A stretch of 13,412 bases of DNA, from positions 1-13,412 of the forward strand of contig JAFANO010000755.1 of assembly GCA_019232645.1 (NCBI GenBank). Reading direction: 5' to 3'. The notes beneath the pieces are model-generated. The model saw only the letters and a program-made list of their open reading frames with translations, searched no databases and was not told where the DNA came from. Shown here piece by piece: positions 1 through 6,225 of the stretch (within the stretch, counting starts at the first letter, position 1; every line of letters begins with the position of its first letter). Made by a program: the position numbers and the translations under genes. Source of the DNA: Planctomycetaceae bacterium. GTDB lineage: Bacteria; Planctomycetota; Planctomycetia; Isosphaerales; Isosphaeraceae.

Positions 1-2
1 GA

Positions 3-299
3 CCAGCGGCCACGACGCTCGAGTCCGGGAGCCCGACGGATCCACCGCCCGTCTCGGCCCCGTTCCCCGGACCTCCAGCCCCGTCGACGATTCCACCGCC
101 CGCGTCGGCCTCGCCCCCGGGGCCTCCGGCCTCGCCGGCGGTTCCACCGCCCGTCTCGACCGCGTCTCCGGGGCCTCTGGCCTCGCCGACGGAGCCACCG
201 CCCGCATCGACCTCGCCCCCGGGACCTCCAGCCCCGCCGCCCGAATCGGGCCCGCCACTGGCGCGGCGAATCCGAGGCCACCGCTCCAAGCCGGCGTGA
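3..299 (+). CDS. possible 3' end of a proline-rich repeat protein (partial, enters from left edge)
   Basis: The third frame is open from the left edge to a TGA at 297-299 and would encode about 98 residues. These are dominated by Pro, Ala and Ser, in 17-residue repeats such as PPPASASPPGPPASPAV, and end in a basic tail (LARRIRGHRSKPA). Such tails are usually disordered linkers or surface-exposed stalks. The call is weak because the 51-bp repeat unit is a multiple of three and stop-free in other frames too. The second + frame reads STARVGLAPGASGLAGG, and one minus frame reads a Gly-rich GGPGGEADAGGG pattern. I prefer the Pro-rich frame because it ends soon after the repeats stop and because Pro/Ala/Ser tails are common. 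No start codon or recognisable domain is in view. The strand and frame may be wrong. Confidence 0.25.
   Translation, partial: PAATTLESGSPTDPPPVSAPFPGPPAPSTIPPPASASPPGPPASPAVPPPVSTASPGPLASPTEPPPASTSPPGPPAPPPESGPPLARRIRGHRSKPA
42..245. repeat. four tandem copies of a 51-bp repeat
   Basis: Four consecutive units of exactly 51 bp begin at 42, 93, 144 and 195, each with CCACCGCCCG. The units share a CTCG...CCCCGG...CCTC core and differ by scattered substitutions without length change. Because 51 is divisible by three, the array keeps reading frame and would give a 17-residue peptide repeat. This fits a coding repeat that expanded by slippage or unequal recombination. The array may continue in degraded form to the left edge. 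Confidence 0.85.
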
Positions 300-300
300 A

Positions 301-459
301 TCCCTCGGCCCAAATACTGGACGTATCAAGCGCTGGGCGTCCCCGGAGAAGGGTCTCGCCGCGGCCGAGATCCGGCTCACACCCGAGGACCTGACGCGGA
401 TCGACGAGGTCGCTCCGCGGGGAATCGCCGCGGGAGACCGCGACCCGGCCGCCAGATGA
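301..459 (+). pseudogene. C-terminal remnant of an aldo/keto reductase
   Basis: The first + frame ends at TGA 457-459. Its last about 40 residues resemble the C-terminus of NADPH-dependent aldo/keto reductases: LAAAEIRLTPEDLTRIDEVA, then PRGIAAGDRDP. Family members typically have an IPGT-K/R segment, an EENLAAAEI helix, LTPEDLARIDE and a final GAAAGDRY. Here the IPGT part is degraded to NTGRIKRW, the EEN motif to SPEKG, and the protein stops early without the usual VNR-like end. The catalytic barrel (Asp, Tyr, Lys, His) is absent; upstream this frame runs into the 51-bp repeats as Arg-rich nonsense. I read it as a gene relic. The family assignment rests on motif memory over about 45 residues. 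Confidence 0.55.
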
Positions 460-506
460 CGACGGTCATCGGCTGACACGCTGACGCGACACGATCATGG
501 TTCGGC

Positions 507-535
507 TTGACCCCGAGCGAGCTTGACGTTATCAC
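507..535 (+). promoter_or_regulatory. candidate sigma70-type promoter
   Basis: TTGACC at 507-512 and TATCAC at 530-535 are separated by 17 bp. The -35 matches five of six consensus bases and the -10 four of six. It would give a leader of about 175 nt for the gene starting at 716. It is a sequence match only. Confidence 0.3.
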
Positions 536-702
536 GGCCTCCGAAATCATCCCCGCCACGTCCTCGTCGGCCAGGAAACGCCGCTCGGAACCCGGCGAAC
601 CAATGACCGCGGTCACCCCTCGGAACGGGGACGAAAGAGCCCCACCCCACACTCCGCCTCGAGGACGAGTCCCGTGATGTTTCCCGAGGGCGGTGTGCGC
701 CG

Positions 703-710
703 GGAGGAGG
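703..710 (+). promoter_or_regulatory. strong ribosome binding site that sets the 716 start
   Basis: GGAGGAGG lies 5 nt before the ATG at 716. The in-frame ATG at 674 has no comparable site, and its extra 14 residues would sit in front of the signal peptide, so 716 is the preferred start. Confidence 0.75.
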
Positions 711-715
711 TCGCG

Positions 716-1645
716 ATGGGGAGACTCAAGGTCGTCACGATCCTGATCGCGAGCGGGGCGTGGGGCGCCGGCGCGGTCGGAGCACCACCGGATCAGGCCG
801 CGCCCCCGACGGACACCGCGTCGAAATCGCCCGCGCCGGTGCCGTCGATCAAGTATCTCAAGACGGGCACCCGTCTCTTCCACCATGGACAGTATGCCGA
901 GGCGGGCAGGTACCTCCGCGCCGCGGACCTCTATCGCGATCAACTCACGGACATCGAGCAGATCGTTCTCGACGGATATCTGAGCAAGCTCGACACCCCG
1001 GCACGGGAGCCCCTGGCATCGTCTGATCCCGGGGTCGCGCCCGTCGAAGGGGTGGAGGCGAGGCCGCCATGCGCGGCGGCGAGGACCGTCGAGCCGGCGC
1101 CACTCAATCCCGAGACGAGATCCGACGACGGCACCACCCCCGAGCCCCTCCCGGACGAGGAAGCGCCGAATGCCTCGGCATCCGGGCTCGGGACCCGCAT
1201 CAAGCCGCGGGCCGGCGGCGTCTTCCGCCACGCTCTCGAGCCGAGCCCCGCCGACCCATACGATGACGGCGTGAGGGGGACGAGCCTGGAGCCGCCGACC
1301 GACGAGCGGCGGGGGCCCCTGCACTACACGCTCGAGCGGATGGGCCTGGCAATCCGGAAGGCGACCGCCACCCTCATCCCGCCCGCGCCTCGGACCCAAC
1401 GCGCGGCCCAGGCGAAGCTCAAGCAGGCACGCGAGTCTTTGGCCGAGGACGATTACGATCACGCCGAGGCGATCGCCTTGGAAGTCAAGGGCTGGGGACT
1501 GAGCTTCGACCGGGCCAGGGACACCCCCGACCGGGTGATCCTCTCAGCCCGGGCCCTCCGCCTCCTCGGCTCAGCGACGTTCGACGAGGCACGGCCCCGC
1601 CGCGATCCGTCCGATCCCCCGGCATTGGGAGTGCCGCCGGAGTGA
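716..1645 (+). CDS. secreted protein with two helical-repeat segments, function unknown
   Basis: The product is 309 residues from ATG 716, chosen because of the adjacent GGAGGAGG. Residues 1-23 look like a Sec signal peptide: MGRLK, a hydrophobic run, then a cleavable VGA before PPDQAAP. Two helical segments resemble the degenerate TPR-like repeats of planctomycete envelope proteins. Residues 46-93 contain FHHGQYAEAGRYLRAADL; residues 228-283 contain LAEDDYDHAEAIALEVKGWG and then DTPDRVI. In that group, an AxxxLxxGDYDxAExxAxxA helix pair followed by WGL.F.DTPD is a recurrent theme, often at the start of secretin-like or large repeat proteins. Here it stands alone, with a disordered Pro/Asp-rich linker (about 95-200) between copies. 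No catalytic motif is visible. It is likely periplasmic or envelope-associated and may act in protein-protein contacts. It is the only gene in its transcription unit; the next gene converges on it. Confidence 0.7.
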   Translation: MGRLKVVTILIASGAWGAGAVGAPPDQAAPPTDTASKSPAPVPSIKYLKTGTRLFHHGQYAEAGRYLRAADLYRDQLTDIEQIVLDGYLSKLDTPAREPLASSDPGVAPVEGVEARPPCAAARTVEPAPLNPETRSDDGTTPEPLPDEEAPNASASGLGTRIKPRAGGVFRHALEPSPADPYDDGVRGTSLEPPTDERRGPLHYTLERMGLAIRKATATLIPPAPRTQRAAQAKLKQARESLAEDDYDHAEAIALEVKGWGLSFDRARDTPDRVILSARALRLLGSATFDEARPRRDPSDPPALGVPPE

Positions 1646-1675
1646 TACGCATTCCAGAGATTTTGTGCGCTCTAT

Positions 1676-1744
1676 TCGGATCTCAGATTCGAGATTTCAG
1701 ATTTCAAATCGAGATTTCAAATTTCAAATCTTAGATTTCAAATC
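1676..1744. repeat. AT-rich 20-bp direct repeats with partial flanking copies
   Basis: Two abutting 20-bp units, 1691-1710 and 1711-1730, differ at one base (GAGATTTCAGATTTCAAATC and GAGATTTCAAATTTCAAATC). Partial copies flank them: TCTCAGATTC at 1681-1690 and TTAGATTTCAAATC at 1731-1744. Each unit contains the smaller direct repeat ATTTCAAAT/ATTTCAGAT. The block is strikingly AT-rich against its GC-rich surroundings and lies between two convergent genes. No protein-coding role is supported. Confidence 0.85.
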
Positions 1745-1827
1745 AGCAGACCGAGCACACGAAATTCCTGGAGTCCGGATGAGAGGAGGTCCCGCGCGCG
1801 GCCTTGATCTCTCGCGGAGGCCCAGGA

Positions 1828-2880
1828 TCAGCCCTCGGCCTCGCTCGTCGCCTCGCGGGGGATGATGTCGAGGGCGAGGCGCTCGGACCCCCGCAGGACG
1901 GTCAGTCGGGTCCAGACGCCCACCCGATCTTCGGTCAGGAGCCGGTGCAGGTCGTCGATCCCGGCGACCGGTCGGCCGTCGAAGGCGAGGATCACATCCC
2001 CCTCGTCCACGCCCGCGCGCTCGGCGGGCCCGCCGGGCTCGACCGCGACCACGAGGACGCCCCCCGCGACGGGCGGCTCGAGCTCGGGGGGCAACCGGCG
2101 CGGGAAGGCGACGGTCTGCACCGAGACGCCGATCCGGCTCCGCTTGACCCGCCCGTCCTTGATCAGCCGGCCGGCGACGAACTTCGCCGTGTTGATCGCG
2201 ATCGCGAAGCAGATCCCCTGCGCCGGCAGGATCGCGGCCGTGTTGACCCCGATGACCTCGCCCCGCGAGTTGACCAGCGGGCCGCCCGAGTTGCCGGGGT
2301 TCAGCGCCGCGTCGGTCTGGAGGACGTCGTCGATCAGCCGGCCCGACCGCGCCCGGAGCGTCCGCCCCAGCGCGCTGACGACCCCCGCGGTCACCGTGCT
2401 CTGGAAGCCGTAGGGATGGCCCACCGCGATCGCCAGTTGCCCGACCCGGACCGTCTGCGAGTCGCCCAGGGCGATGGGCACCAGCCCCTCGGCCTTGACG
2501 CGGATGACTGCCAGGTCGGTCTCCGGGTCGTCGCCGATCAGGTCGGCCACGTGCCGGCTCCCGTCCGCCAGGGTCACCGCGATCCGGCGCGCGCCGTGCA
2601 CGACGTGGCTGTTGGTCAAGATGTAGCCGTTCGTCGTGAAGACGGAGCCCGAGCCGCTGCCCCGCCCGCCCCGCGACCGCCTCGGGTCGTTCGGCTGATG
2701 GAAGACCTCGATGTGGACGACCGACGGGCTGACCCGCTCGGCGGCGTGGATGACCGCGCGCGAATAGGCGTCCAGCAGCTCGCCGTCGGGGACCGGCTGG
2801 GGCGCTTGTGCCGATCCCCCGGCGAGGCCGTGAGGCTCGTCGAGCCGGATGGGCTCGATCTCGACTGTCCCGCTGCTCAT
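1828..2880 (-). CDS. htrA: HtrA/DegP-type trypsin-like serine protease with one PDZ domain
   Basis: This 350-residue protein is an S1C-family endopeptidase that degrades or chaperones misfolded proteins. The catalytic triad is visible: His92 in TNSHVVHG, Asp122 in DPETDLAVIRV and Ser198 in GNSGGPL. The protease domain spans about 45-245. A single PDZ domain follows (about 250-340), with GGVLVVAVEPGGPAERAG and GDVILAFDGRPV. Classical DegP has two PDZ domains and a signal peptide. Here the first 40 residues (MSSGTVEIEPIRLDEPHGLA onward) are acidic/Pro-rich with no hydrophobic segment, so a cytoplasmic location or non-classical anchoring is inferred. The start is supported by GGAGG (2888-2892 on the minus strand) 7 nt upstream. 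A promoter-like pair lies just beyond it. The gene is divergent from the metal exporter and may share stress control with it, although no operator was identified. Confidence 0.93.
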   Translation of the reverse strand: MSSGTVEIEPIRLDEPHGLAGGSAQAPQPVPDGELLDAYSRAVIHAAERVSPSVVHIEVFHQPNDPRRSRGGRGSGSGSVFTTNGYILTNSHVVHGARRIAVTLADGSRHVADLIGDDPETDLAVIRVKAEGLVPIALGDSQTVRVGQLAIAVGHPYGFQSTVTAGVVSALGRTLRARSGRLIDDVLQTDAALNPGNSGGPLVNSRGEVIGVNTAAILPAQGICFAIAINTAKFVAGRLIKDGRVKRSRIGVSVQTVAFPRRLPPELEPPVAGGVLVVAVEPGGPAERAGVDEGDVILAFDGRPVAGIDDLHRLLTEDRVGVWTRLTVLRGSERLALDIIPREATSEAEG

Positions 2881-2909
2881 GGGCTATCCTCCAGGGAGAG
2901 TATGGGGGA

Positions 2910-2939
2910 ACTATAGGCGCGACGCCCTCCTGGCGACAA
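2910..2939 (-). promoter_or_regulatory. promoter for the HtrA protease gene
   Basis: Read on the minus strand, TTGTCG (2934-2939) and TATAGT (2910-2915) are separated by 18 bp. The -10 matches five of six consensus bases and lies about 30 nt before the start codon, so the leader would be only about 20 nt and just include the GGAGG. Confidence 0.5.
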
Positions 2940-3038
2940 GGACATGCCCGCTCGCCACCAACCGACCCGGAGGTGCGTGCCCTACCCGACGCGGCCGGCC
3001 CGGGCGCCCCGAATGTCCCGTTAAGGAATCATGATCTC

Positions 3039-3974
3039 ATGACGCACACGCACTCCCACGCCGTGCCCGAGGGCGGGCGAACGCTGGGGCTCTCCATCCT
3101 CCTGACTGTCGCCTTCGTCCTGGGCGAAGCGGTCGCGGGCGTCCTCGCCCACAGCCTGGCGCTACTCTCGGACGCGGGGCACAACTTCGCCGACGCGCTG
3201 GCGCTGGTCTTCTCGTGGTACGCCATCCGAGTGGCGCGGCGGCCGGCCGACGCGCGGCGGACGTACGGCTACCACCGCGTCGGCATCCTCGTCGCCCTGG
3301 TCAACGCCGTCTCTCTGGTGGTCCTGGCACTGTGGATCTTCTGGGAGGCGGCGCAGCGGCTGCGATCACCGGGACCGGTCGAGAGCGGGCCGATGATCGT
3401 CGTGGCGCTGATCGCCGTCGCGCTCAATGCGGTGATCAGCCTCTGGCTTCGCCGGGGGGCCGCGCATGACCTGAACATCCGCAGCGCCTACCTCCACATG
3501 CTGGGCGACGCCCTCTCGGCGCTGGGGGTCGTCGCGGCGGGCGTCGTGGTGGCGACGACCGGGGCCGCGGTCGCCGACCCGATCGTCTCGCTCCTGATCG
3601 GCGGGCTGATCCTCTGGAGCTCGTGGGGCATCCTCACCGAGGCGGTCGACGTCCTGCTCGAGGCCGCCCCCAAGGGCCTCGACATGGTGGCCCTGGAGCG
3701 CGGGATCAAGGACGTGCCCGACGTCATCGACATCCACGACCTGCACGTCTGGACGGTCGCCTCGGGGATCGTCGCCTGTAGCTGCCACATCGTCGTCGAG
3801 GAGCAGAGCGCCTCGAGCAGCCAGGTCGTGCATCGCTCGGTCGCGACGATGCTGCGGCATCGCTTCGGCATCGGCCACACCACCGTGCAGGTCGAGGTCG
3901 AGGGCTGCGCCTCGGACGAGATGTACTGCACGATGCGCCCCGTCCACGACCGCTGCACGGGGCACGAGCACTGA
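3039..3974 (+). CDS. czcD: cation diffusion facilitator (zinc/cobalt/cadmium efflux), CzcD type
   Basis: The 311-residue product is an inner-membrane CDF antiporter exporting divalent metal, probably Zn, in exchange for protons. About six membrane helices occur between residues 15 and 205. The two metal-site HxxxD signatures are present: His48/Asp52 in LLSDAGHNFAD (helix 2) and His153/Asp157 in HMLGDALSALG (helix 5). The HxxxD form in helix 2 is typical of Zn transporters. A cytoplasmic ferredoxin-like domain follows (about 210-290), with DIHDLHVWTVASG. Metal-binding extras are an N-terminal HTHSH and a C-terminal tail, about 290-311, with three Cys and three His. An in-frame reading extends upstream to 2808, but that part overlaps the divergent protease. 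ATG 3039 starts exactly at the His-rich head usual for the family. AAGGA at 3023-3027 is 11 nt upstream, a little far (see findings on the mini-ORF). Confidence 0.92.
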   Translation: MTHTHSHAVPEGGRTLGLSILLTVAFVLGEAVAGVLAHSLALLSDAGHNFADALALVFSWYAIRVARRPADARRTYGYHRVGILVALVNAVSLVVLALWIFWEAAQRLRSPGPVESGPMIVVALIAVALNAVISLWLRRGAAHDLNIRSAYLHMLGDALSALGVVAAGVVVATTGAAVADPIVSLLIGGLILWSSWGILTEAVDVLLEAAPKGLDMVALERGIKDVPDVIDIHDLHVWTVASGIVACSCHIVVEEQSASSSQVVHRSVATMLRHRFGIGHTTVQVEVEGCASDEMYCTMRPVHDRCTGHEH

Positions 3975-3994
3975 TACGGACGGATGCCCGCCAA

Positions 3995-4036
3995 GGGGGC
4001 CGAGGGGGACCTCTCCGGTCCATCCCCGAGCCCCCC
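3995..4036. terminator. GC-rich hairpin between convergent genes
   Basis: An inner GGACC (4007-4011)/GGTCC (4017-4021) stem with a TCTCC loop is extended by G runs at 3995-3999 and 4004-4006, which can pair with C runs at 4024-4027 and 4031-4036. It lies in the 87-bp gap between the stop codons of the exporter and the phosphatase and could terminate both. There is no clear U tract, so a Rho-independent role is uncertain. Confidence 0.4.
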
Positions 4037-4061
4037 GACGGAGGGCGCTCCGGGCCAACAT

Positions 4062-5738
4062 TCATGGAGGAGACGTCGGGCCGAAGCAGAGCAGTGTGAG
4101 GTCATCGGCCTGGGGCGCCCCGCTGATGTGCTTGCGCACGGCGCGGAGGATCGCCGCGCCCACCTGGGACGGGCCCCCCGGGGCGCCGAGGATCACCTGG
4201 CGCAGGCGCTTGTCGCCGAAGGGTTTACCCTTGGGGTTCATTGCGTCGGTGACGCCGTCGGTGTAGAGGACGACCACGTCGCCGGGCGCGATCGAGGCGC
4301 CGACCGACCGGCAGTTCATCTCCTCGGTGACGCCCAAGGGCATGCCTCCCTGCTCCGGGCCGACGATCTCGATGCCCTCGCCTCGACGCAGGATGATCGG
4401 CCCCATGTGCCCGGCGGTGACGATCGTCAACCGCTGGGCCGGGGCGTCGATCTGGACCAGCAGGCAGGTCGCGAACCGCTCGGCGACCCCGGCCTCGTAG
4501 TGTTCGAGGTTGAGGTGCTCCATGATCCGGACGGGGTCCAGCCCCGCGAAGGCGACCAGCCGCACGGCCGCCGAGAGTCGCGCCATCATCAGGGCGGCAG
4601 GCATCCCCTTGCCCACCACGTCGCCCAGGGCCACGAGCAGCCGTCGGGGCGGCTCTCCGTCCGCGTCGTCGGCCAGGTGGAGCGGGAGATAATCGAAATA
4701 ATCGCCGCCGACAAACCCGGCAGGCTCGTAGCAGTCCCAGAACTCGTAGCCGGCCAACTGCGGGCGCGACTGCGGCAGGAACGCCTTCTGGACCGCGGCG
4801 GCGTCCTGCGCCTCCTGCCTCGTCTTGATCAGCTCGATCCTGTTCTCGTGCAACCTGGCGTTCTCCACGGCCAGGCCGACCTGGGCGGCGACCGCGACCA
4901 GCAGGTCGAGGTCGGCCTGGTTGAACCGGACGCGATCGTCGCGGGCGTCGATCTGGAGGATGCCGATCGGCCGCTGCTCCCGGCCGAGGAGCGGGACGCA
5001 CATCATGGTCCGGACCTCCGATTGGACGAGGCTGATGCTCAGCGCGAACCGCCCGTCGCGGGTCGTGTCGGTGCTGAGGATCGCCTGGCCCTCGTTCATC
5101 ACCTTCTCGAGGACCGTCCGGCAGATCGTCAGGTTCCTCGGGTCGTTGTGCCGCGTCCGGATCGCGTCGGGGACCAGCGTGGACTGATCGGGATTCAGGA
5201 GCACGAAGCCTCGGTCGGCCGGCGGGAAGATGGCGAAGAGTGTCTCGAGCGTCCGGTCGAGGACCTCGCCGAGGCCGAGCGCATCGCCGAGGTTGCGGCT
5301 GATCTCAAGGATATGATGAAGCTTTTGCTCGGGCCCGGCCGCCGGCGCCACGCCCGGGTCCGGCATCGAGGTGGCCAGGGTGCCCAGGATCGTCGAGTCG
5401 TTGCCCTCGGTGATGGCGACCATCGGCATGTCGAAGAGGAGCTTGTGGTCACAGATCTCGATCCGATCGCCATCATGGAGCAGGACCGTCCCGGTCACCG
5501 GCTTCCCCTCGACCCTCGTCCCGTTGAGGCTCCCGAGATCTTCGAGACAGTAGCCGTCGCCGCGGCGGATGATCCGGGCATGTCGGCTCGAGACGACCCT
5601 CGCATCCTGGCCCAGGACGACGTCGCACGCCGGGCTCCGCCCGATGATCGTCACCTCCCGGTCAAGTCGGAACGGTCGGCCACTCCCCTCGTGGTCGAGC
5701 GTCAGCAGCAAGGGGGCGGGTGTTCCTTTCCCGGCCAT
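4062..5738 (-). CDS. FHA-GAF-SpoIIE/PP2C protein serine phosphatase
   Basis: The start is taken at MAGKGTPAPL (5738), giving 558 residues; GGAG lies 9 nt upstream on the minus strand. An in-frame extension to a GTG at 5936 has no domain content. Domains: FHA at about 20-105, with the phosphothreonine-binding motifs GRS (33-35), SSRH (50-53) and SLNGT (70-74); GAF at about 150-298, a possible ligand or redox sensor; a short coiled linker; then an RsbU/SpoIIE-type PP2C domain at about 325-553. Metal-binding motifs of the phosphatase are intact: GGDYFDY (344-350), GDVVGKGMPAAL (372-383), LYTDGVTDA (491-499) and the final ADDLTLL (544-550). Family members dephosphorylate phosphoserine/threonine on STAS anti-anti-sigma factors. 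The FHA head suggests recruitment to a Ser/Thr-kinase target, and planctomycetes carry many such kinases. No STAS, kinase or sigma gene is nearby, so the target is unknown. It has no membrane segment and should be cytoplasmic. Confidence 0.93.
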   Translation of the reverse strand: MAGKGTPAPLLLTLDHEGSGRPFRLDREVTIIGRSPACDVVLGQDARVVSSRHARIIRRGDGYCLEDLGSLNGTRVEGKPVTGTVLLHDGDRIEICDHKLLFDMPMVAITEGNDSTILGTLATSMPDPGVAPAAGPEQKLHHILEISRNLGDALGLGEVLDRTLETLFAIFPPADRGFVLLNPDQSTLVPDAIRTRHNDPRNLTICRTVLEKVMNEGQAILSTDTTRDGRFALSISLVQSEVRTMMCVPLLGREQRPIGILQIDARDDRVRFNQADLDLLVAVAAQVGLAVENARLHENRIELIKTRQEAQDAAAVQKAFLPQSRPQLAGYEFWDCYEPAGFVGGDYFDYLPLHLADDADGEPPRRLLVALGDVVGKGMPAALMMARLSAAVRLVAFAGLDPVRIMEHLNLEHYEAGVAERFATCLLVQIDAPAQRLTIVTAGHMGPIILRRGEGIEIVGPEQGGMPLGVTEEMNCRSVGASIAPGDVVVLYTDGVTDAMNPKGKPFGDKRLRQVILGAPGGPSQVGAAILRAVRKHISGAPQADDLTLLCFGPTSPP

Positions 5739-5747
5739 CTCGGGGCG

Positions 5748-5751
5748 CTCC
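5748..5751 (-). promoter_or_regulatory. ribosome binding site that sets the phosphatase start
   Basis: On the minus strand a GGAG lies 9 nt before the ATG at 5738, directly ahead of the residues that lead into the FHA domain. This favours 5738 over the upstream GTG at 5936. Confidence 0.5.
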
Positions 5752-6013
5752 GATTCCTCGTTTCGCGAGCAGGCGGTGATCGTCCGCCCGGCGATCCCGC
5801 TCAGCGCGGATCCCCTCGAACGTTCGGTCACGAGCGGATGATCCGGGCCGGGGAGTGACGCCAAGACATCGGCGAGGGGTGATAGCTTTAGAGCCAGGAC
5901 ACCGAACTGATCCTCGCGGCCCTCGAGGACGACCACGACGACAGGCGCACGGATGAAGCCCTCCGACCCGAAGCCGTAACGACCTCGCGATCTCGCGGTA
6001 TCCGAATGATATC

Positions 6014-6042
6014 ATCATAGCGGGCCCCTGATGGACAGGCAA
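6014..6042 (-). promoter_or_regulatory. candidate promoter for the phosphatase gene
   Basis: On the minus strand TTGCCT (6037-6042) and TATGAT (6014-6019) are 17 bp apart; the -10 matches five of six consensus bases and the -35 four. The leader would be about 270 nt. The ATGATATCAT palindrome (6006-6015) touches the -10 and could be an operator. Confidence 0.35.
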
Positions 6043-6135
6043 GGGACGCGACGAACCCGCGCGGGAGGGGCGACCCGATCGTCCTCCAGGCGCTCTTCAT
6101 CATCCTGGCGGCACAGCCATTTTCCTCGCGAAAGC

Positions 6136-6163
6136 TTGACGATCTCGATGACGCTCAGACAAT
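6136..6163 (+). promoter_or_regulatory. candidate promoter for the Rrf2 gene
   Basis: TTGACG (6136-6141, five of six) and GACAAT (6158-6163, four of six) are 16 bp apart. The -10 lies inside the first dyad, the usual layout for a repressed promoter. Transcription would start about 75 nt before the start codon. Confidence 0.45.
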
Positions 6164-6177
6164 TGGATCGAATTGTC
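6158..6177. promoter_or_regulatory. 20-bp near-perfect palindrome, probable Rrf2 operator
   Basis: GACAATTGGATCGAATTGTC has 7-bp arms (GACAATT/AATTGTC) and a GATC core; only positions 8 and 13 (both G) break the symmetry. Rrf2 proteins bind as dimers to dyads of about this length. It overlaps the -10 of the candidate promoter, which suggests autorepression. This is an inference from position and symmetry. Confidence 0.55.
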
Positions 6178-6205
6178 CGGTTTCGGGCCAGGATGGCGGC
6201 CTAAT

Positions 6206-6225
6206 ATTGGATGTCAAGATCCAAT
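6206..6225. promoter_or_regulatory. second 20-bp dyad in the Rrf2 leader
   Basis: ATTGGATGTCAAGATCCAAT has perfect 7-bp arms (ATTGGAT/ATCCAAT) around a 6-bp centre. Its centre lies 48 bp from that of the first dyad, and it ends 21 nt before the ATG. It could be a second operator, or an RNA hairpin just ahead of the ribosome binding site. Confidence 0.55.

Larger units (their letters stand above)
460..715. other. spacer before the secreted-protein gene
   Basis: No convincing gene lies here. It contains a weak sigma70-like candidate promoter (see 507-535) and, on the minus strand near 535-594, a short stretch reading RRFLADEDVAGMISEAV that recalls the start of DUF5615 PIN-like proteins (see findings). 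The last 15 bases hold a strong Shine-Dalgarno sequence for the next gene. Confidence 0.5.

Noticed and set aside
377..1462. 361-codon minus-strand frame over the secreted-protein gene
   Set aside because: The + strand has a strong Shine-Dalgarno, a signal peptide and repeat segments; the minus reading has no recognisable domain apart from the short DUF5615-like stretch treated separately.
1691..1744. CRISPR-like array from the regular AT-rich repeats
   Set aside because: Units abut with no unique spacers between them and no cas genes are present.
1804..2916. 370-codon + strand frame opposite the HtrA gene
   Set aside because: Antisense of a protease with complete catalytic triad; composition is Arg/Asp/Pro-rich, typical of shadows in GC-rich DNA.
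2808..3038. Upstream extension of the CDF exporter
   Set aside because: It overlaps the protease gene and its promoter; family members start at the His-rich segment found at 3039.
3984..5858. 624-codon reading frame on the + strand, opposite the phosphatase
   Set aside because: It is the antisense shadow of a gene with intact FHA, GAF and PP2C motifs; its translation is Asp/Arg/Gly-rich low complexity with no domain.
5739..5936. N-terminal extension of the phosphatase from a GTG
   Set aside because: No domain content, a better ribosome site before 5738, and the protein is complete without it.
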